A stretch of DNA of 64,000 nucleotides, from assembly GCF_015476115.1 (NCBI RefSeq), contig NZ_CP064295.1, positions 1,110,001 to 1,174,000 on the forward strand. The letters run 5' to 3'. The notes under the pieces were generated by a model that saw only the letters and a program-made list of their open reading frames with translations, ran no database searches and was not told the DNA's origin. The position numbers and the translations under genes are program-made. The stretch is from Aegicerativicinus sediminis. Its GTDB lineage: Bacteria > Bacteroidota > Bacteroidia > Flavobacteriales > Flavobacteriaceae. Of the stretch, positions 54,986 to 63,063 are shown in pieces (the first letter of the stretch is position 1; each line of letters opens with the position of its first letter).

Positions 54986-55840
54986 CTAATAACGTGTTAT
55001 GTTCTGCAGCACCAAAAATGGTATCTCTATATGCAAGCTTATTTTGTCTATAGTAGACTGAAATACAATGTTCTGTTCGCTTGAGTGCTTATAATTAACC
55101 ATTACAAGCAGGTCTACATCATGTTCCTTTACATATTCAAAAATTGTTGGTACAATATCTTTTGAACCCACTTTAAGGAATGTGAGTTTGTTTTTGCATA
55201 ACTCATTCTTTAAGAGGTTTTGGTTATCTAGTTGCCTTTGGGAAAGAGAATTACTTTTAGACATATAAAGCAAGTCGATTTGCGCTCTATACGGATGTAC
55301 CATTTCGCATAATAATTTCAGCTCTCTTCGCTTATATGGTATCAAATAATTGGTAGTAAAAAGTACACGCCTCGGTTGGATATGTTGGTAATTTTCAGGG
55401 ATCGCCAAAACTGGACACCTCACATATTTTAAAACTTGTAAGGTGTGACTACCAAAGGTTATTTTTTTGTCATTAGTTTCACCTCTCGTACCCATTACTA
55501 TGATATCGATATTCTCCCGTTCTACGATTGCATCAATTTCATCTAAGAGTAAATTATCTGCTGATATATTCTTATAATTATGCCTTGGATTTGGAGAAAA
55601 TTCTTGAATTTCCTTTAGGGTTTCCTCTAATTTCAGCTGAGATCGATTGGCAATAGATTTTCTCGCATTTTTTGTTTCTACAAGTGTGCGGGAATTATCT
55701 TCAAAGAAAATTTCGTCTTGGTAAACGTGTAAAATGAAGATTTCACATGTGTCATACTTGAATAACTCAACAGCGTATTTTAATGCATTCATTGCATTAG
55801 CTGAAAAATCGGTTGGAACGACTATTTTTCTCATTTCCAT
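54986..55840 (-). CDS. Universal stress protein, two UspA domains (B)
   Basis: Tandem UspA. The frame opens at 55900, but its first 20 residues contain the promoter palindrome (55888-55899), and MEMRKIVVPTDFS is the normal family start, so I start at 55840 (or the ATG at 55834). Domain 1 keeps GTRGETNDKKITFGSHTLQVL, a slightly changed ATP motif; domain 2 is degenerate, with VNYKHSSEQNIVF in its place. It is a diverged paralogue of UspA (A) and the first gene of a five-gene run: two Usp, the baeRF-like gene, the ATP-cone nuclease and the beta-CASP nuclease. Confidence 0.92.
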   Translation of the reverse strand: MEMRKIVVPTDFSANAMNALKYAVELFKYDTCEIFILHVYQDEIFFEDNSRTLVETKNARKSIANRSQLKLEETLKEIQEFSPNPRHNYKNISADNLLLDEIDAIVERENIDIIVMGTRGETNDKKITFGSHTLQVLKYVRCPVLAIPENYQHIQPRRVLFTTNYLIPYKRRELKLLCEMVHPYRAQIDLLYMSKSNSLSQRQLDNQNLLKNELCKNKLTFLKVGSKDIVPTIFEYVKEHDVDLLVMVNYKHSSEQNIVFQSTIDKISLHIEIPFLVLQNITRY

Positions 55841-55856
55841 AGGTTTTAAGGACAGA

Positions 55857-55899
55857 TTAAGGTAAAAGATAGAGATCTTATAAACTATGATATATATCA
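55857..55899 (-). promoter_or_regulatory. TGA-N6-TCA site and -7 box before UspA (B)
   Basis: The same 12-bp palindrome as before hsp20, TGATATATATCA (55888-55899), with minus-strand TACCTTAA at 55864-55857, again 29.5 bp from the centre. It would drive the Usp-nuclease operon. Confidence 0.7.
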
Positions 55900-55990
55900 A
55901 ATTGACAGAAGTGTTCCTGCCATTTTCAAGTAATAAACCAAAGGGAAACCTCTAGAGATTTATAGATGTTTAAAAGAAGAATAAATTGGA

Positions 55991-57040
55991 TTAATCGTGG
56001 CAAAAGGTTTTCAACTTTTCAATATCCAAAAGCTTAATGTCTCGGCCATCGATTTTTATTGCCCCTTGTTTTTTAAATTCTGCCATGGACCTGATAAAGG
56101 TTTCAGAAGAAATACCAGCAACACTTGCTAAATCGTGCCTAGAAATCTTTATAGGATCATCAAGGTTTTTATTGATTTTTTTTGCGAACCTAAGGATAGT
56201 GGAGGCTGTCTTTTTATTTACAGAACTATACGCCATTTGCAGAAGTTGATCCTTTAAATTATCGAGATTATCTGCCACCAATTGGATAAATTGGAACATT
56301 ACTTCATGGTTTTTTTCAAGGATATTTTTAAGTTCATCCCTAGAGATTCCAACTATTTCCAAATCCTTTATTGCTGTTGCCGTTTCCTGGTACATGGAAT
56401 GGTGGTCGAAGGCTGATATTCCAAAGAAGTCATTTTCCTTGTGGAGTCCCGTGATCAACTCTTTACCCTGATCGTTTATTTTATGACATTTTACAACACC
56501 TTTTTTTATTAAATAGACATAATTAGGATGTTGATTTTCATTAAAAATAACCTCGTTTTTATTGTATTTAAAAATTGTGCCTTGTTCCTCAATTAACGAT
56601 TTTAACTCTTCCAAAGTCTTAATGCCTTCAGTAGAAGTAGGTGCTTTCCCAATCCTTTTCTCCCTAAGTAATTCTGATTTTGCTATACGGCTTTCTATTG
56701 CGGTAAGGAGCTCATCCTCTGTAAAAGGTTTTGTTATGTAATCATCCGCACCCAAATTCATGCCTTTTCTTATGTCATTTTTCTCTGTTTTTGCAGAAAG
56801 AAAGATAAAGGGAATAAACTTGGTAGTGTCGTCATTGGTCAATCGCTCCAAAACATCATAACCACTCAGGTAGGGCATTATAATATCACAGAGGATAACA
56901 TCTGGTTTTGCAGTTTTCGCCAATTGTATACCAGATTTTCCATCTGCTGCAGTTATAACGTCATAATCGGACAACTCCAACAATTCAGCTGTATTTTCTC
57001 TTAATACAGTATCGTCTTCAATAAGTAAAACTTTTTTCAT
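55991..57040 (-). CDS. Receiver-CRP/FNR fusion transcription regulator
   Basis: Response regulator joined to a CRP/FNR DNA-binding protein. Receiver (about 1-122): acidic pair EDD at 8-10, phospho-acceptor Asp52 in VILCDIIMP, and Lys in LSAKTEK. Cyclic-nucleotide-binding-like barrel (about 150-255) without the FNR cysteine cluster. HTH (about 280-345): recognition helix SSETFIRSMAEF keeps Glu313 and Arg317, the Glu-x3-Arg pair by which CRP and FNR read TGA/TCA half-sites; the FNR serine just before the Arg is Ile here. 349 aa. It overlaps the histidine kinase gene by 23 bp. It is the best candidate for binding the island's TGA-N6-TCA sites. Confidence 0.92.
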   Translation of the reverse strand: MKKVLLIEDDTVLRENTAELLELSDYDVITAADGKSGIQLAKTAKPDVILCDIIMPYLSGYDVLERLTNDDTTKFIPFIFLSAKTEKNDIRKGMNLGADDYITKPFTEDELLTAIESRIAKSELLREKRIGKAPTSTEGIKTLEELKSLIEEQGTIFKYNKNEVIFNENQHPNYVYLIKKGVVKCHKINDQGKELITGLHKENDFFGISAFDHHSMYQETATAIKDLEIVGISRDELKNILEKNHEVMFQFIQLVADNLDNLKDQLLQMAYSSVNKKTASTILRFAKKINKNLDDPIKISRHDLASVAGISSETFIRSMAEFKKQGAIKIDGRDIKLLDIEKLKTFCHD

Positions 57041-58259
57041 ACACCGCTATATTTGGTATAGAAAATGTAAATTCTGAACCTTTATTTTCCACACTTGCAA
57101 AGGAGATAGAACCTCCTAAATTTTCTACGTGATGTTTCACAATGTTCAAACCTATCCCGGTACCTTGCGTCAATAAAACATTATCCGCCCTAAAATATCG
57201 TTTGAATATATTTTTCTGATCCTTTTCTGGGATTCCAATTCCGTTATCTTTTACACTGAAAACCGTGTTTAAATCGTCCTGGGTTATTTTAATTGCGATA
57301 GTTGATTCTTCTGGAGAATATTTAATGGCGTTATTAACTAAATTGGCCAAAATCAATTCTACAACTTTTTCATCTTGATACAATTCAAACCCATCAATTT
57401 TTTCCGAATAAATAAGGTTCTGCCCTTCTTTCAATTGGGTATTTGCGTTATAAATCACTTCCTCCACAATTTTTGAAACCATAAATTTTGTTGGCATATA
57501 ATTTATCTTTCCTTTTTCTAGTTTTTCAACAGAAAGAAAATCATCTAATATCCCATTAAGGAAATGAACCTTTTCTGAAATTATTTTTAAATGCGCCTCC
57601 CTTTTGTCTTGCTGTTCAGGATTTTTGTACTTACTAATCAGCATAGCCGAAGTTAATATTCCACTAAGTGGTGTTTTAAATTCGTGTGAGACCATAGATA
57701 AAAATTTAGACTTCAAATCATTGAGTTCCTTCTCTTTTATCAATGCATTTTTAGTTTCATTTTCAGCCTTAATTCTCTTTTTGTTCTCTTTTTCTAGTTT
57801 AACTATTGTTGCCTTTAATTCGGCTGTTCGTTTTTTGACTTTATTTTCTAGGGCACTGTTGAGTTCTCGGATTGATCTTTCATGGTTAACCCTAAAGGAT
57901 ATATCAAAGACAAGAACTAAAACATATTTTTTTTCAAAAATTTTAAATGGTGTGAGGCTAACTTCAATAGGAAAAAATTGTCCGTCACTTTTAACACCAT
58001 GGATATTCTGCTCATACCCCATCGTCTTATTCTGCCCCTCATCTAAAAAATCTTTGAAATAAATTTTATGCTTAGAATGGTACTCCTCAGGTATTAATAT
58101 GTTGATCGATTTTTTTTTAAGGTAATTCTTTTGATACCCAAACATGGTGTCTGTGGCAAGGTTGGTGTCAATAATTTGTTGCTTTTCATCAACTATAATG
58201 ATGCCTTCGGATATCTTATTGAAGATTGATTTGAAAAAATACTGATTACGGAACAACAT
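57018..58259 (-). CDS. Soluble PAS sensor histidine kinase
   Basis: Kinase partner of the receiver-CRP/FNR protein, with which it overlaps. No membrane segment, so it senses a cytoplasmic signal. PAS (about 10-125), long coiled coil (about 125-182), HisKA with phospho-acceptor His192 in SMVSHEFKTPLSG, then HATPase with N, G1 and G2 boxes (LVNNAIKYSPEE, VKDNGIGIPEKD, GTGIGLNIVKHH). 413 aa. The PAS segment IPEEYHSKHKIYF followed by DEG...MGYEQ lines up without gaps with the FixL haem-PAS helix, His64 falling on the haem-binding His; the distal Arg is Gln84 here. Many non-haem PAS domains share this helix, so oxygen sensing is only a possibility. Confidence 0.92.
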   Translation of the reverse strand: MLFRNQYFFKSIFNKISEGIIIVDEKQQIIDTNLATDTMFGYQKNYLKKKSINILIPEEYHSKHKIYFKDFLDEGQNKTMGYEQNIHGVKSDGQFFPIEVSLTPFKIFEKKYVLVLVFDISFRVNHERSIRELNSALENKVKKRTAELKATIVKLEKENKKRIKAENETKNALIKEKELNDLKSKFLSMVSHEFKTPLSGILTSAMLISKYKNPEQQDKREAHLKIISEKVHFLNGILDDFLSVEKLEKGKINYMPTKFMVSKIVEEVIYNANTQLKEGQNLIYSEKIDGFELYQDEKVVELILANLVNNAIKYSPEESTIAIKITQDDLNTVFSVKDNGIGIPEKDQKNIFKRYFRADNVLLTQGTGIGLNIVKHHVENLGGSISFASVENKGSEFTFSIPNIAVYEKSFTY

Positions 58260-58466
58260 AACACTCTCATTTGCAGTAAAATTCTATTAAAATTAATGAA
58301 TTTTCAGGTGTTAAAATGTATCAAAAGTCACCTAATTCAGCTTAAAACCAAGTCAACCAAATCCTTTAAATTGCTGATTTTTAATTTTTTATGAATTTAC
58401 TGTAAGAATAGTCAACAATCATCGATTGATTTCTTAGAAAAAAAGTTTAAACAATTATCCCGTTCC

Positions 58467-58509
58467 TGAGGAATATCATTTAAATGGATGGATAACTAAT
58501 TTATATTAG
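58467..58509 (+). promoter_or_regulatory. TGA-N6-TCA site and -7 box before the BON gene
   Basis: TGAGGAATATCA (58467-58478) and TATATTAG (58502-58509), centre-to-box 29.5 bp. This is the only plus-strand member of the set, which shows that the geometry follows the gene and not the strand. The rest of the 58260-58537 gap shows no gene. Confidence 0.7.
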
Positions 58510-58537
58510 GTAGATAAAATTTTAAAGGATTTTAATT

Positions 58538-59209
58538 ATGAGAACTGATGCACAAATTAAGGAAGATGTTCTTCAAGAATTGGCTTGGAAATCATTGGAT
58601 AACAAAACCCAAATAGGGGTTATTGTTAAGGACGGTATTGTTACCCTTACTGGTGTGGTCGACAGTTATTCTAAAAAAGTCGAAGTGGAAAATGCTGCAA
58701 AAAGCGTTTTTGGTGTAAAGGCTATTGCTGAAGATATTGATGTACGTTTAAATTATGTAAAGAATAATTCAGATACAGAAGTAGCAGAAACAGTAGTTAA
58801 TGCATTTAAATGGAATTCCATAGTACCAGGGGATAAAATTAAAATTAAAGTAGAAGACGGATGGGTTTATTTAACAGGTGAAGTCGAAAAAAATTATGAG
58901 AGACAGGCAGCTGTAAATACAATTGCAAACCTAAATGGTGTAACAAGGGTTATTAATAATATCACTTTAAAACCTGCTCCAGTTAAGATTGATGATATTA
59001 AAAACAGAATAACCAATGCTTTTAAAAGATCTGCTACATTAGATTCTAAAAACATACATGTGGAAGTTGATGGTAATGAAGTCACCCTAACCGGTACAGT
59101 ACACTCACTTCAAGAAAAAGATGAAGCAAGGAATGCGGTTTATTGGGCACCTGGAGTTACCAAAGTAAACAACAAGCTAAAAGTTGCCTATTATCCAGAA
59201 TATGCATAA
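58538..59209 (+). CDS. Triple BON-domain protein
   Basis: Three BON domains in a row (about 4-70, 75-143 and 150-218), each with the KV.NGIVTLTGxV-type strand: VKDGIVTLTGVVDSYS, VEDGWVYLTGEVEKNY and VDGNEVTLTGTVHSLQ. No signal peptide or lipobox is visible at the N-terminus (MRTDAQIKEDVLQELAW), so unlike OsmY it seems cytoplasmic. 223 aa. BON proteins bind lipids or envelope structures and are often induced by osmotic or general stress. It lies divergently from the histidine kinase gene and has its own regulon promoter. Confidence 0.9.
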   Translation: MRTDAQIKEDVLQELAWKSLDNKTQIGVIVKDGIVTLTGVVDSYSKKVEVENAAKSVFGVKAIAEDIDVRLNYVKNNSDTEVAETVVNAFKWNSIVPGDKIKIKVEDGWVYLTGEVEKNYERQAAVNTIANLNGVTRVINNITLKPAPVKIDDIKNRITNAFKRSATLDSKNIHVEVDGNEVTLTGTVHSLQEKDEARNAVYWAPGVTKVNNKLKVAYYPEYA

Positions 59210-59433
59210 TTAAAAATTAGGGGGTTCAGACTGGAAATTAACATAAGTCTGAAATGAATACAACGTGGATGGTGAAAGATTGAACTTAAAGGGGAAAGGT
59301 CCAAATTTGTTATAATTTGAAATTAAAATTTTACTGTCCACGTTGCAATTCAATATAAAAACAACTTTAAATATTTTAAGCTATTATTTTACATGAAGGT
59401 CTAGTCATATGCGGTTGAAGTTAGACTAAAAAA

Positions 59434-59468
59434 GAGGCCATGCTCTAATAAAATTTAGACATGGCCTC
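59434..59468 (-). terminator. Terminator after the outer-membrane barrel gene
   Basis: 9-bp stem (GAGGCCATG 59434-59442 / CATGGCCTC 59460-59468) with a 17-nt loop. On the minus strand it is followed by TTTTTTAG, a good U-tract. It ends the barrel gene (stop at 59496) and also lies about 225 bp after the plus-strand BON gene. The 59210-59433 stretch shows no gene. Confidence 0.8.
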
Positions 59469-59495
59469 AAAACTTTTATAAAATTAGTCAGTTCC

Positions 59496-60389
59496 TTAAA
59501 ACCTATAATTAACACCAACCATCCAATAAAATGTGTTTTCTAGGTCTTCTTCATAAACTGTCGAATCTATTGTTACCGTTGATGGATTTTGGGGAATTGC
59601 AAAAACCGGCATACCAATAAATATGAAGGATTTTGAAACATACCACATAGGCAAACTAAATTCAATAGCCATAAGACCAAAACTTTCGCTTTCATTTAGT
59701 ACTACACTTTCTACAACGATAGTATTTCCTCCCATCCCTTGACCCGGGCCCTTATTTTTTGCACCTCCATATCGGTTTGAAATATAGTATTCCTCATAGA
59801 AATTCTGAGATCCAAAAAATACTCCTATAGTTGGGGATACCTGGAAATTTCTGCTTTGTGACAAAAAGCTATGGCTAACTTCTGTTGACAAGAAAAAGTC
59901 GGAACTGCTACCCTTATTTAAAAAAGTGACTAAAGAAAGGGAAGCTTCCAAGATATCGAAATCGTAACTTGCGTTAGCTGTTATATCCGCCTCTACTTCT
60001 GAAATTACATTATAACTTTCGTCATTAAAAAAATACTTGGTAATAGATAGGTCTCCGCTTAATTTTTTAACCGTAAAATCGTAACCCAGAGTAGTTAAGA
60101 ATAAATCAACTCGACCTTCATCAGACTTAGTTAGATACGATAATGAACCCGTAGCATATAGCCCTGTTTTATGGTGATAAGTAAAACGAGGGAACAAATA
60201 AGGAGCGGAAATAGAATCTTTCCTGCCCATATAAACTGCATCACTTATAAAATTGATACTAGCCGAAAAGTACGACTTATTGCTAGTGGAAACTTGATTG
60301 TCTGAATCGGTAATGTTTTGCCCAAGCGCATTATAATTAATGGCAAAAAGAATAAATAGACCAACCAATGTAAATTTATAAACTTTCAT
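59496..60389 (-). CDS. Outer-membrane beta-barrel protein
   Basis: 297 aa with signal peptide ending NALGQ. Alternating beta-strand pattern throughout (YFSASINFISDAVYMG, TGLYATGSLSYLT, ASLSLVTFL), ending in the aromatic YWMVGVNYRF typical of barrels recognised by BAM; about 12 strands. It has a Gly-rich loop (GPGQGMGGN). No family is recognised. It lies only 15 nt after a terminator hairpin that follows the DUF6799 gene, so its expression probably depends on read-through or a minimal promoter. Confidence 0.82.
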   Translation of the reverse strand: MKVYKFTLVGLFILFAINYNALGQNITDSDNQVSTSNKSYFSASINFISDAVYMGRKDSISAPYLFPRFTYHHKTGLYATGSLSYLTKSDEGRVDLFLTTLGYDFTVKKLSGDLSITKYFFNDESYNVISEVEADITANASYDFDILEASLSLVTFLNKGSSSDFFLSTEVSHSFLSQSRNFQVSPTIGVFFGSQNFYEEYYISNRYGGAKNKGPGQGMGGNTIVVESVVLNESESFGLMAIEFSLPMWYVSKSFIFIGMPVFAIPQNPSTVTIDSTVYEEDLENTFYWMVGVNYRF

Positions 60390-60404
60390 ACCGCATGTAT
60401 ATAA

Positions 60405-60433
60405 AAAGGGATTTTGACAATCAAAATCCCTTT
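60405..60433 (-). terminator. Terminator between DUF6799 gene and barrel gene
   Basis: Perfect 13-bp stem (AAAGGGATTTTGA 60405-60417 / TCAAAATCCCTTT 60421-60433) with a 3-nt loop. Read on the minus strand, the U-tract CCCTTTTTATAT follows. It lies 10 bp after the DUF6799 stop. Confidence 0.85.
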
Positions 60434-60442
60434 AATGTTAAT

Positions 60443-61096
60443 CTATAGGACACCTATTTTTCGTTTGCTTTGAACCTTTGGGGTTTTCTGAATTTGTTTT
60501 TTGAGATTGTTTTTGGTGTTAATCATTTTTCTGAATTGAACTGTATTCTTAAACATCTCACCATTCATATTTAGACATTCACCATCTTTAAGACGCAGTT
60601 GTTTACGGTCTTTTGTTTGATAAGATCCATCTGGATTAACTGTGGTTCCGTTTGCAAGCATTATTTGATCGCGAACCTGAATTTGATCCTGATTTTTAAT
60701 TTGATAGGCTTCCCCATCCATAACCAATATTTGATATCTGTTTTGGTTTCGTTCCTGGATTTGACTTTGATTTAACCCTTTATTTTCTTGTTTTACTTTA
60801 AAACGGTATTGGTATTCATTTAGATATTTAATACCATCATTATCCAAGCATTCTCCATCCTTTAGTTGTAACCTAACCCGATCTTTGGTCATATAACTTC
60901 CATCGGGGTTAACGATGGTGCCATCATTTAATACAATCTTATCTTTTAATCGAACCTGATCTCTGTCTCTAATTTGCAATAGGTCGCCATCAACTAGCAT
61001 AACCCTATCTCGATTTCTATCTTGCGCCTGATCTTGCGCACTAATTGTAATAGTCCCAAATGTTACCATTACCGCCATAAAAATTAAGGTTTTCAT
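60443..61096 (-). CDS. Exported protein with two DUF6799-like repeats
   Basis: Signal peptide at about 1-20 (TITISAQ), then two copies of a strand-rich unit of about 58 residues. Repeat 1 runs from MLVDGDLLQIRDRDQVRL to LKDGECLDNDG, repeat 2 from LVMDGEAYQIKNQDQIQVRD to LKDGECLNMNGE, each with the shared cores NPDGSY and LKDGECL. A linker rich in Gln, Asn and Arg lies between, and a basic tail (KKQIQKTPKVQSKRK) ends it. 217 aa. Function unknown. It has its own regulon promoter at 61125-61167. Confidence 0.85.
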   Translation of the reverse strand: MKTLIFMAVMVTFGTITISAQDQAQDRNRDRVMLVDGDLLQIRDRDQVRLKDKIVLNDGTIVNPDGSYMTKDRVRLQLKDGECLDNDGIKYLNEYQYRFKVKQENKGLNQSQIQERNQNRYQILVMDGEAYQIKNQDQIQVRDQIMLANGTTVNPDGSYQTKDRKQLRLKDGECLNMNGEMFKNTVQFRKMINTKNNLKKQIQKTPKVQSKRKIGVL

Positions 61097-61124
61097 GATT
61101 TAAGTATTTATAATTAAATATGTA

Positions 61125-61167
61125 TAAAAGTAAATTCGGCACAAAGAATTATTTATGACATCCCTCA
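61125..61167 (-). promoter_or_regulatory. TGA-N6-TCA site and -7 box before the DUF6799 gene
   Basis: Minus-strand TGAGGGATGTCA (61167-61156) and TACTTTTA (61132-61125), centre-to-box 29.5 bp. The predicted leader is about 25 nt. Confidence 0.65.
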
Positions 61168-61266
61168 ATTTTGATTCCCAAAAAAATTATAAAAATTTGA
61201 GTTTTATGGGGTAAGGTTTGAAGTTTAATGTATCCCCAATCCCCAATTGCCAATAAATATCATTGT

Positions 61267-61929
61267 TTAGTTATTATTGGCTATTCTAGGTTCCGTATTA
61301 TAGCCAACCTTATTTAATATAGAGAAAACTTCATTGTCGGAGATAGACTTGAAATCTGTATAAAATTGTCCAACCGTCCTAAATTCATTTGGGGAATGCA
61401 AACAAATGGTGGACTTTACCAATTTTAAATGTTCTATTTTCCTTAGTGTTGATATAGGTGAAACCGGAATCGCAATTATAATCTCCTTGGGGTGTTTTTG
61501 TTGGATTAATTGAATACTATATAATAAAGTGTTGCCAGTAACTGCGCCCTCGTCAACTAGAATTACAGTTTTGTTTTTAAAATTAATTGAATTGTAAAGT
61601 TTGTAATAGCCATTATAACGTAGTTTAAGTTGTTTTCTTAGCCGTTCCACTTCATTATTAATATAAGCCCCAGAAACAGCAGCTGAGGTTAGTGGGTCTA
61701 ATACTTTGAAATCCCTTGAAACAACTCCTATTATATAATCTTTTAGAAAGGGATGGCCAATTTTTTTAGACAAAAGCAATTCCATTGGTAAATTGAGCTT
61801 TTGGTGAAGAACATAGCCTATGGGTACTCCACCACGAGGGACCGAAACTATTACAGCATCTTCATTATTGCGATAATTAATCAATTTCTGAGACAATAAA
61901 ATACCTGCTTCCTCTCTGTTTGCAAACAT
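61267..61929 (-). CDS. Phosphoribosyltransferase-fold protein
   Basis: 220 aa, type I phosphoribosyltransferase fold. The PRPP loop is VILVDEGAVTGNTLLYSIQLI, which differs from the usual double-acidic VDD/ED by a Glu-Gly-Ala. SVPRGGVPIGYVLH supplies the N-terminal phosphate loop. Such stand-alone proteins are common in stress loci (a related domain is in Rv0571c), where the substrate is unknown. It lies between the DUF6799 and DUF2267 genes with its own 124-bp upstream gap. No clear TGA-N6-TCA site is present there, only TGACA-N6-TGTCA at 61980-61995. Confidence 0.88.
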   Translation of the reverse strand: MFANREEAGILLSQKLINYRNNEDAVIVSVPRGGVPIGYVLHQKLNLPMELLLSKKIGHPFLKDYIIGVVSRDFKVLDPLTSAAVSGAYINNEVERLRKQLKLRYNGYYKLYNSINFKNKTVILVDEGAVTGNTLLYSIQLIQQKHPKEIIIAIPVSPISTLRKIEHLKLVKSTICLHSPNEFRTVGQFYTDFKSISDNEVFSILNKVGYNTEPRIANNN

Positions 61930-62053
61930 AATCTCCTGTCTTATTAATTTATATATTATGCTTTACCCTTAACCCCTAATGACACTAAGCTGTCAATATA
62001 ATGGCTACGATCAGTTCTAGCATATCATTAATAATTGTAGATCTTTTCAACGA

Positions 62054-62500
62054 CTAAAACATATAGCTATGGTAAATCATAGATTTAAGATCTTTTGGAA
62101 GCGATGTCCTAATATCCTCAAGCTCTCCCAATGAAATGTATTTTCTCAATACGATGAAGGTTGAATCAATGTAATTTTCAGCAACCTCATCAGATTCAAA
62201 ATCCTCCATGGAGGTAACTCCATCAAACTCTCTTATGAGATCAATAAAATCTACCATGTTCTTTACCTTTCTCTTACGTCTTAAGGTCCATCCGTTTACA
62301 TATACAGCTTTTAAAAACATTGGAAATTGGGAAATTAATTGCAGCGATTCCTCTACTGAAATAACTTCACGTAATCCATGTAACACAGAAGACAATATCC
62401 TAGCTGCTTTGTCTAGGTTAGTACCTAGGTTCAGTTCCTTGGCATATAGTTTCATAAACGTATTTGCCTCCGTTGCAAATTGATTAAAATTGAGTGCCAT
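62054..62500 (-). CDS. DUF2267-like protein
   Basis: 148 aa, helical and soluble. ARILSSVLHGLREVISVEES followed by LISQFPMFLKAVYVNGW matches the DUF2267 core (helix pair ending in a conserved GW). The C-terminal part (SLGELEDIRTSLPKDLKSMI) fits the family's last helix, in which LP-x-DL recurs. Molecular role unknown; relatives lie in stress or dormancy gene clusters. It has its own regulon promoter at 62522-62564. Confidence 0.8.
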   Translation of the reverse strand: MALNFNQFATEANTFMKLYAKELNLGTNLDKAARILSSVLHGLREVISVEESLQLISQFPMFLKAVYVNGWTLRRKRKVKNMVDFIDLIREFDGVTSMEDFESDEVAENYIDSTFIVLRKYISLGELEDIRTSLPKDLKSMIYHSYMF

Positions 62501-62521
62501 GATTCTTTGTTTTTATTGTAT

Positions 62522-62564
62522 TAAATGTTGCAAATAATTATGGATTACAAAATGACCAATATCA
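62522..62564 (-). promoter_or_regulatory. TGA-N6-TCA site and -7 box before the DUF2267 gene
   Basis: Minus-strand TGATATTGGTCA (62564-62553) and AACATTTA (62529-62522), centre-to-box 29.5 bp. The -7 match is the poorest of the set: its first base is A. Confidence 0.6.
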
Positions 62565-62670
62565 CATTAAGCCACTTCAAGTGTTCATAATGGTTGACGC
62601 CAAAACAAAACTTTTTGGATGGGGAGAGTTCCAATAAAAGGAAATGCAATTAGGCTATATTTAATAAATA

Positions 62671-63063
62671 TTATGCCGGAATAATGTGGTAGGCGGTGTT
62701 GAGTAAGAACAACCCTAATAAAAATAAGAGCAAGTACAAAAGCTGCACAATTTTAATATTAATCGCTTCTAGCCAATCGACTGTTTGCTTGGGAAGTACA
62801 AATAAGGATAACCCAATAATTAAAGATCCCCAACCTATTAAAGTGATTATTAGTATAGCGCTTAACTCCCAAATGTTGTGAACTAGGATGTTTATCAACC
62901 CTACTAAAATGGCAATAAATGCGAATATGATCAAAAATTTTTCATCCCTTAAATCCTGAAAAATCTGCCTAATCCGTTTAGGGTTTAAACTCAACACAAA
63001 AAAGAAAATAATTAAATACCAACCCCAAAATTTTAATAGAAAAATTGAATTATCCATGGCCAT
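62671..63063 (-). CDS. Small four-helix integral membrane protein
   Basis: 130 aa with four predicted membrane helices (about 8-25, 43-61, 68-88 and 104-126). No known motif; the family is not recognised. A short charged loop (NPKRIRQIFQDLRDEK) follows helix 1. It has its own promoter with a TGA-N6-TCA site at 63175-63217 and a long predicted leader of about 100 nt. It is the last gene of the stress island at this end. Confidence 0.75.
   Translation of the reverse strand: MAMDNSIFLLKFWGWYLIIFFFVLSLNPKRIRQIFQDLRDEKFLIIFAFIAILVGLINILVHNIWELSAILIITLIGWGSLIIGLSLFVLPKQTVDWLEAINIKIVQLLYLLLFLLGLFLLNTAYHIIPA

Noticed and set aside
55841-55900. N-terminal extension of UspA B
   Set aside because: It contains the promoter palindrome and -7-like box; the Usp fold starts at 55840 or 55834.
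57604-58062. 152-codon plus-strand frame inside the histidine kinase
   Set aside because: Antisense shadow of the coiled-coil and HisKA region with low-complexity Ser/Leu composition.
58297-58306. TGAATTTTCA before the histidine kinase as an eighth regulon site
   Set aside because: Spacer is 4, not 6, and no -7 box lies at the shared distance.
60411-60427. TTGACAATCAA before the barrel gene as an FNR-like site
   Set aside because: It is the centre of a perfect terminator stem, with a 3-base spacer.
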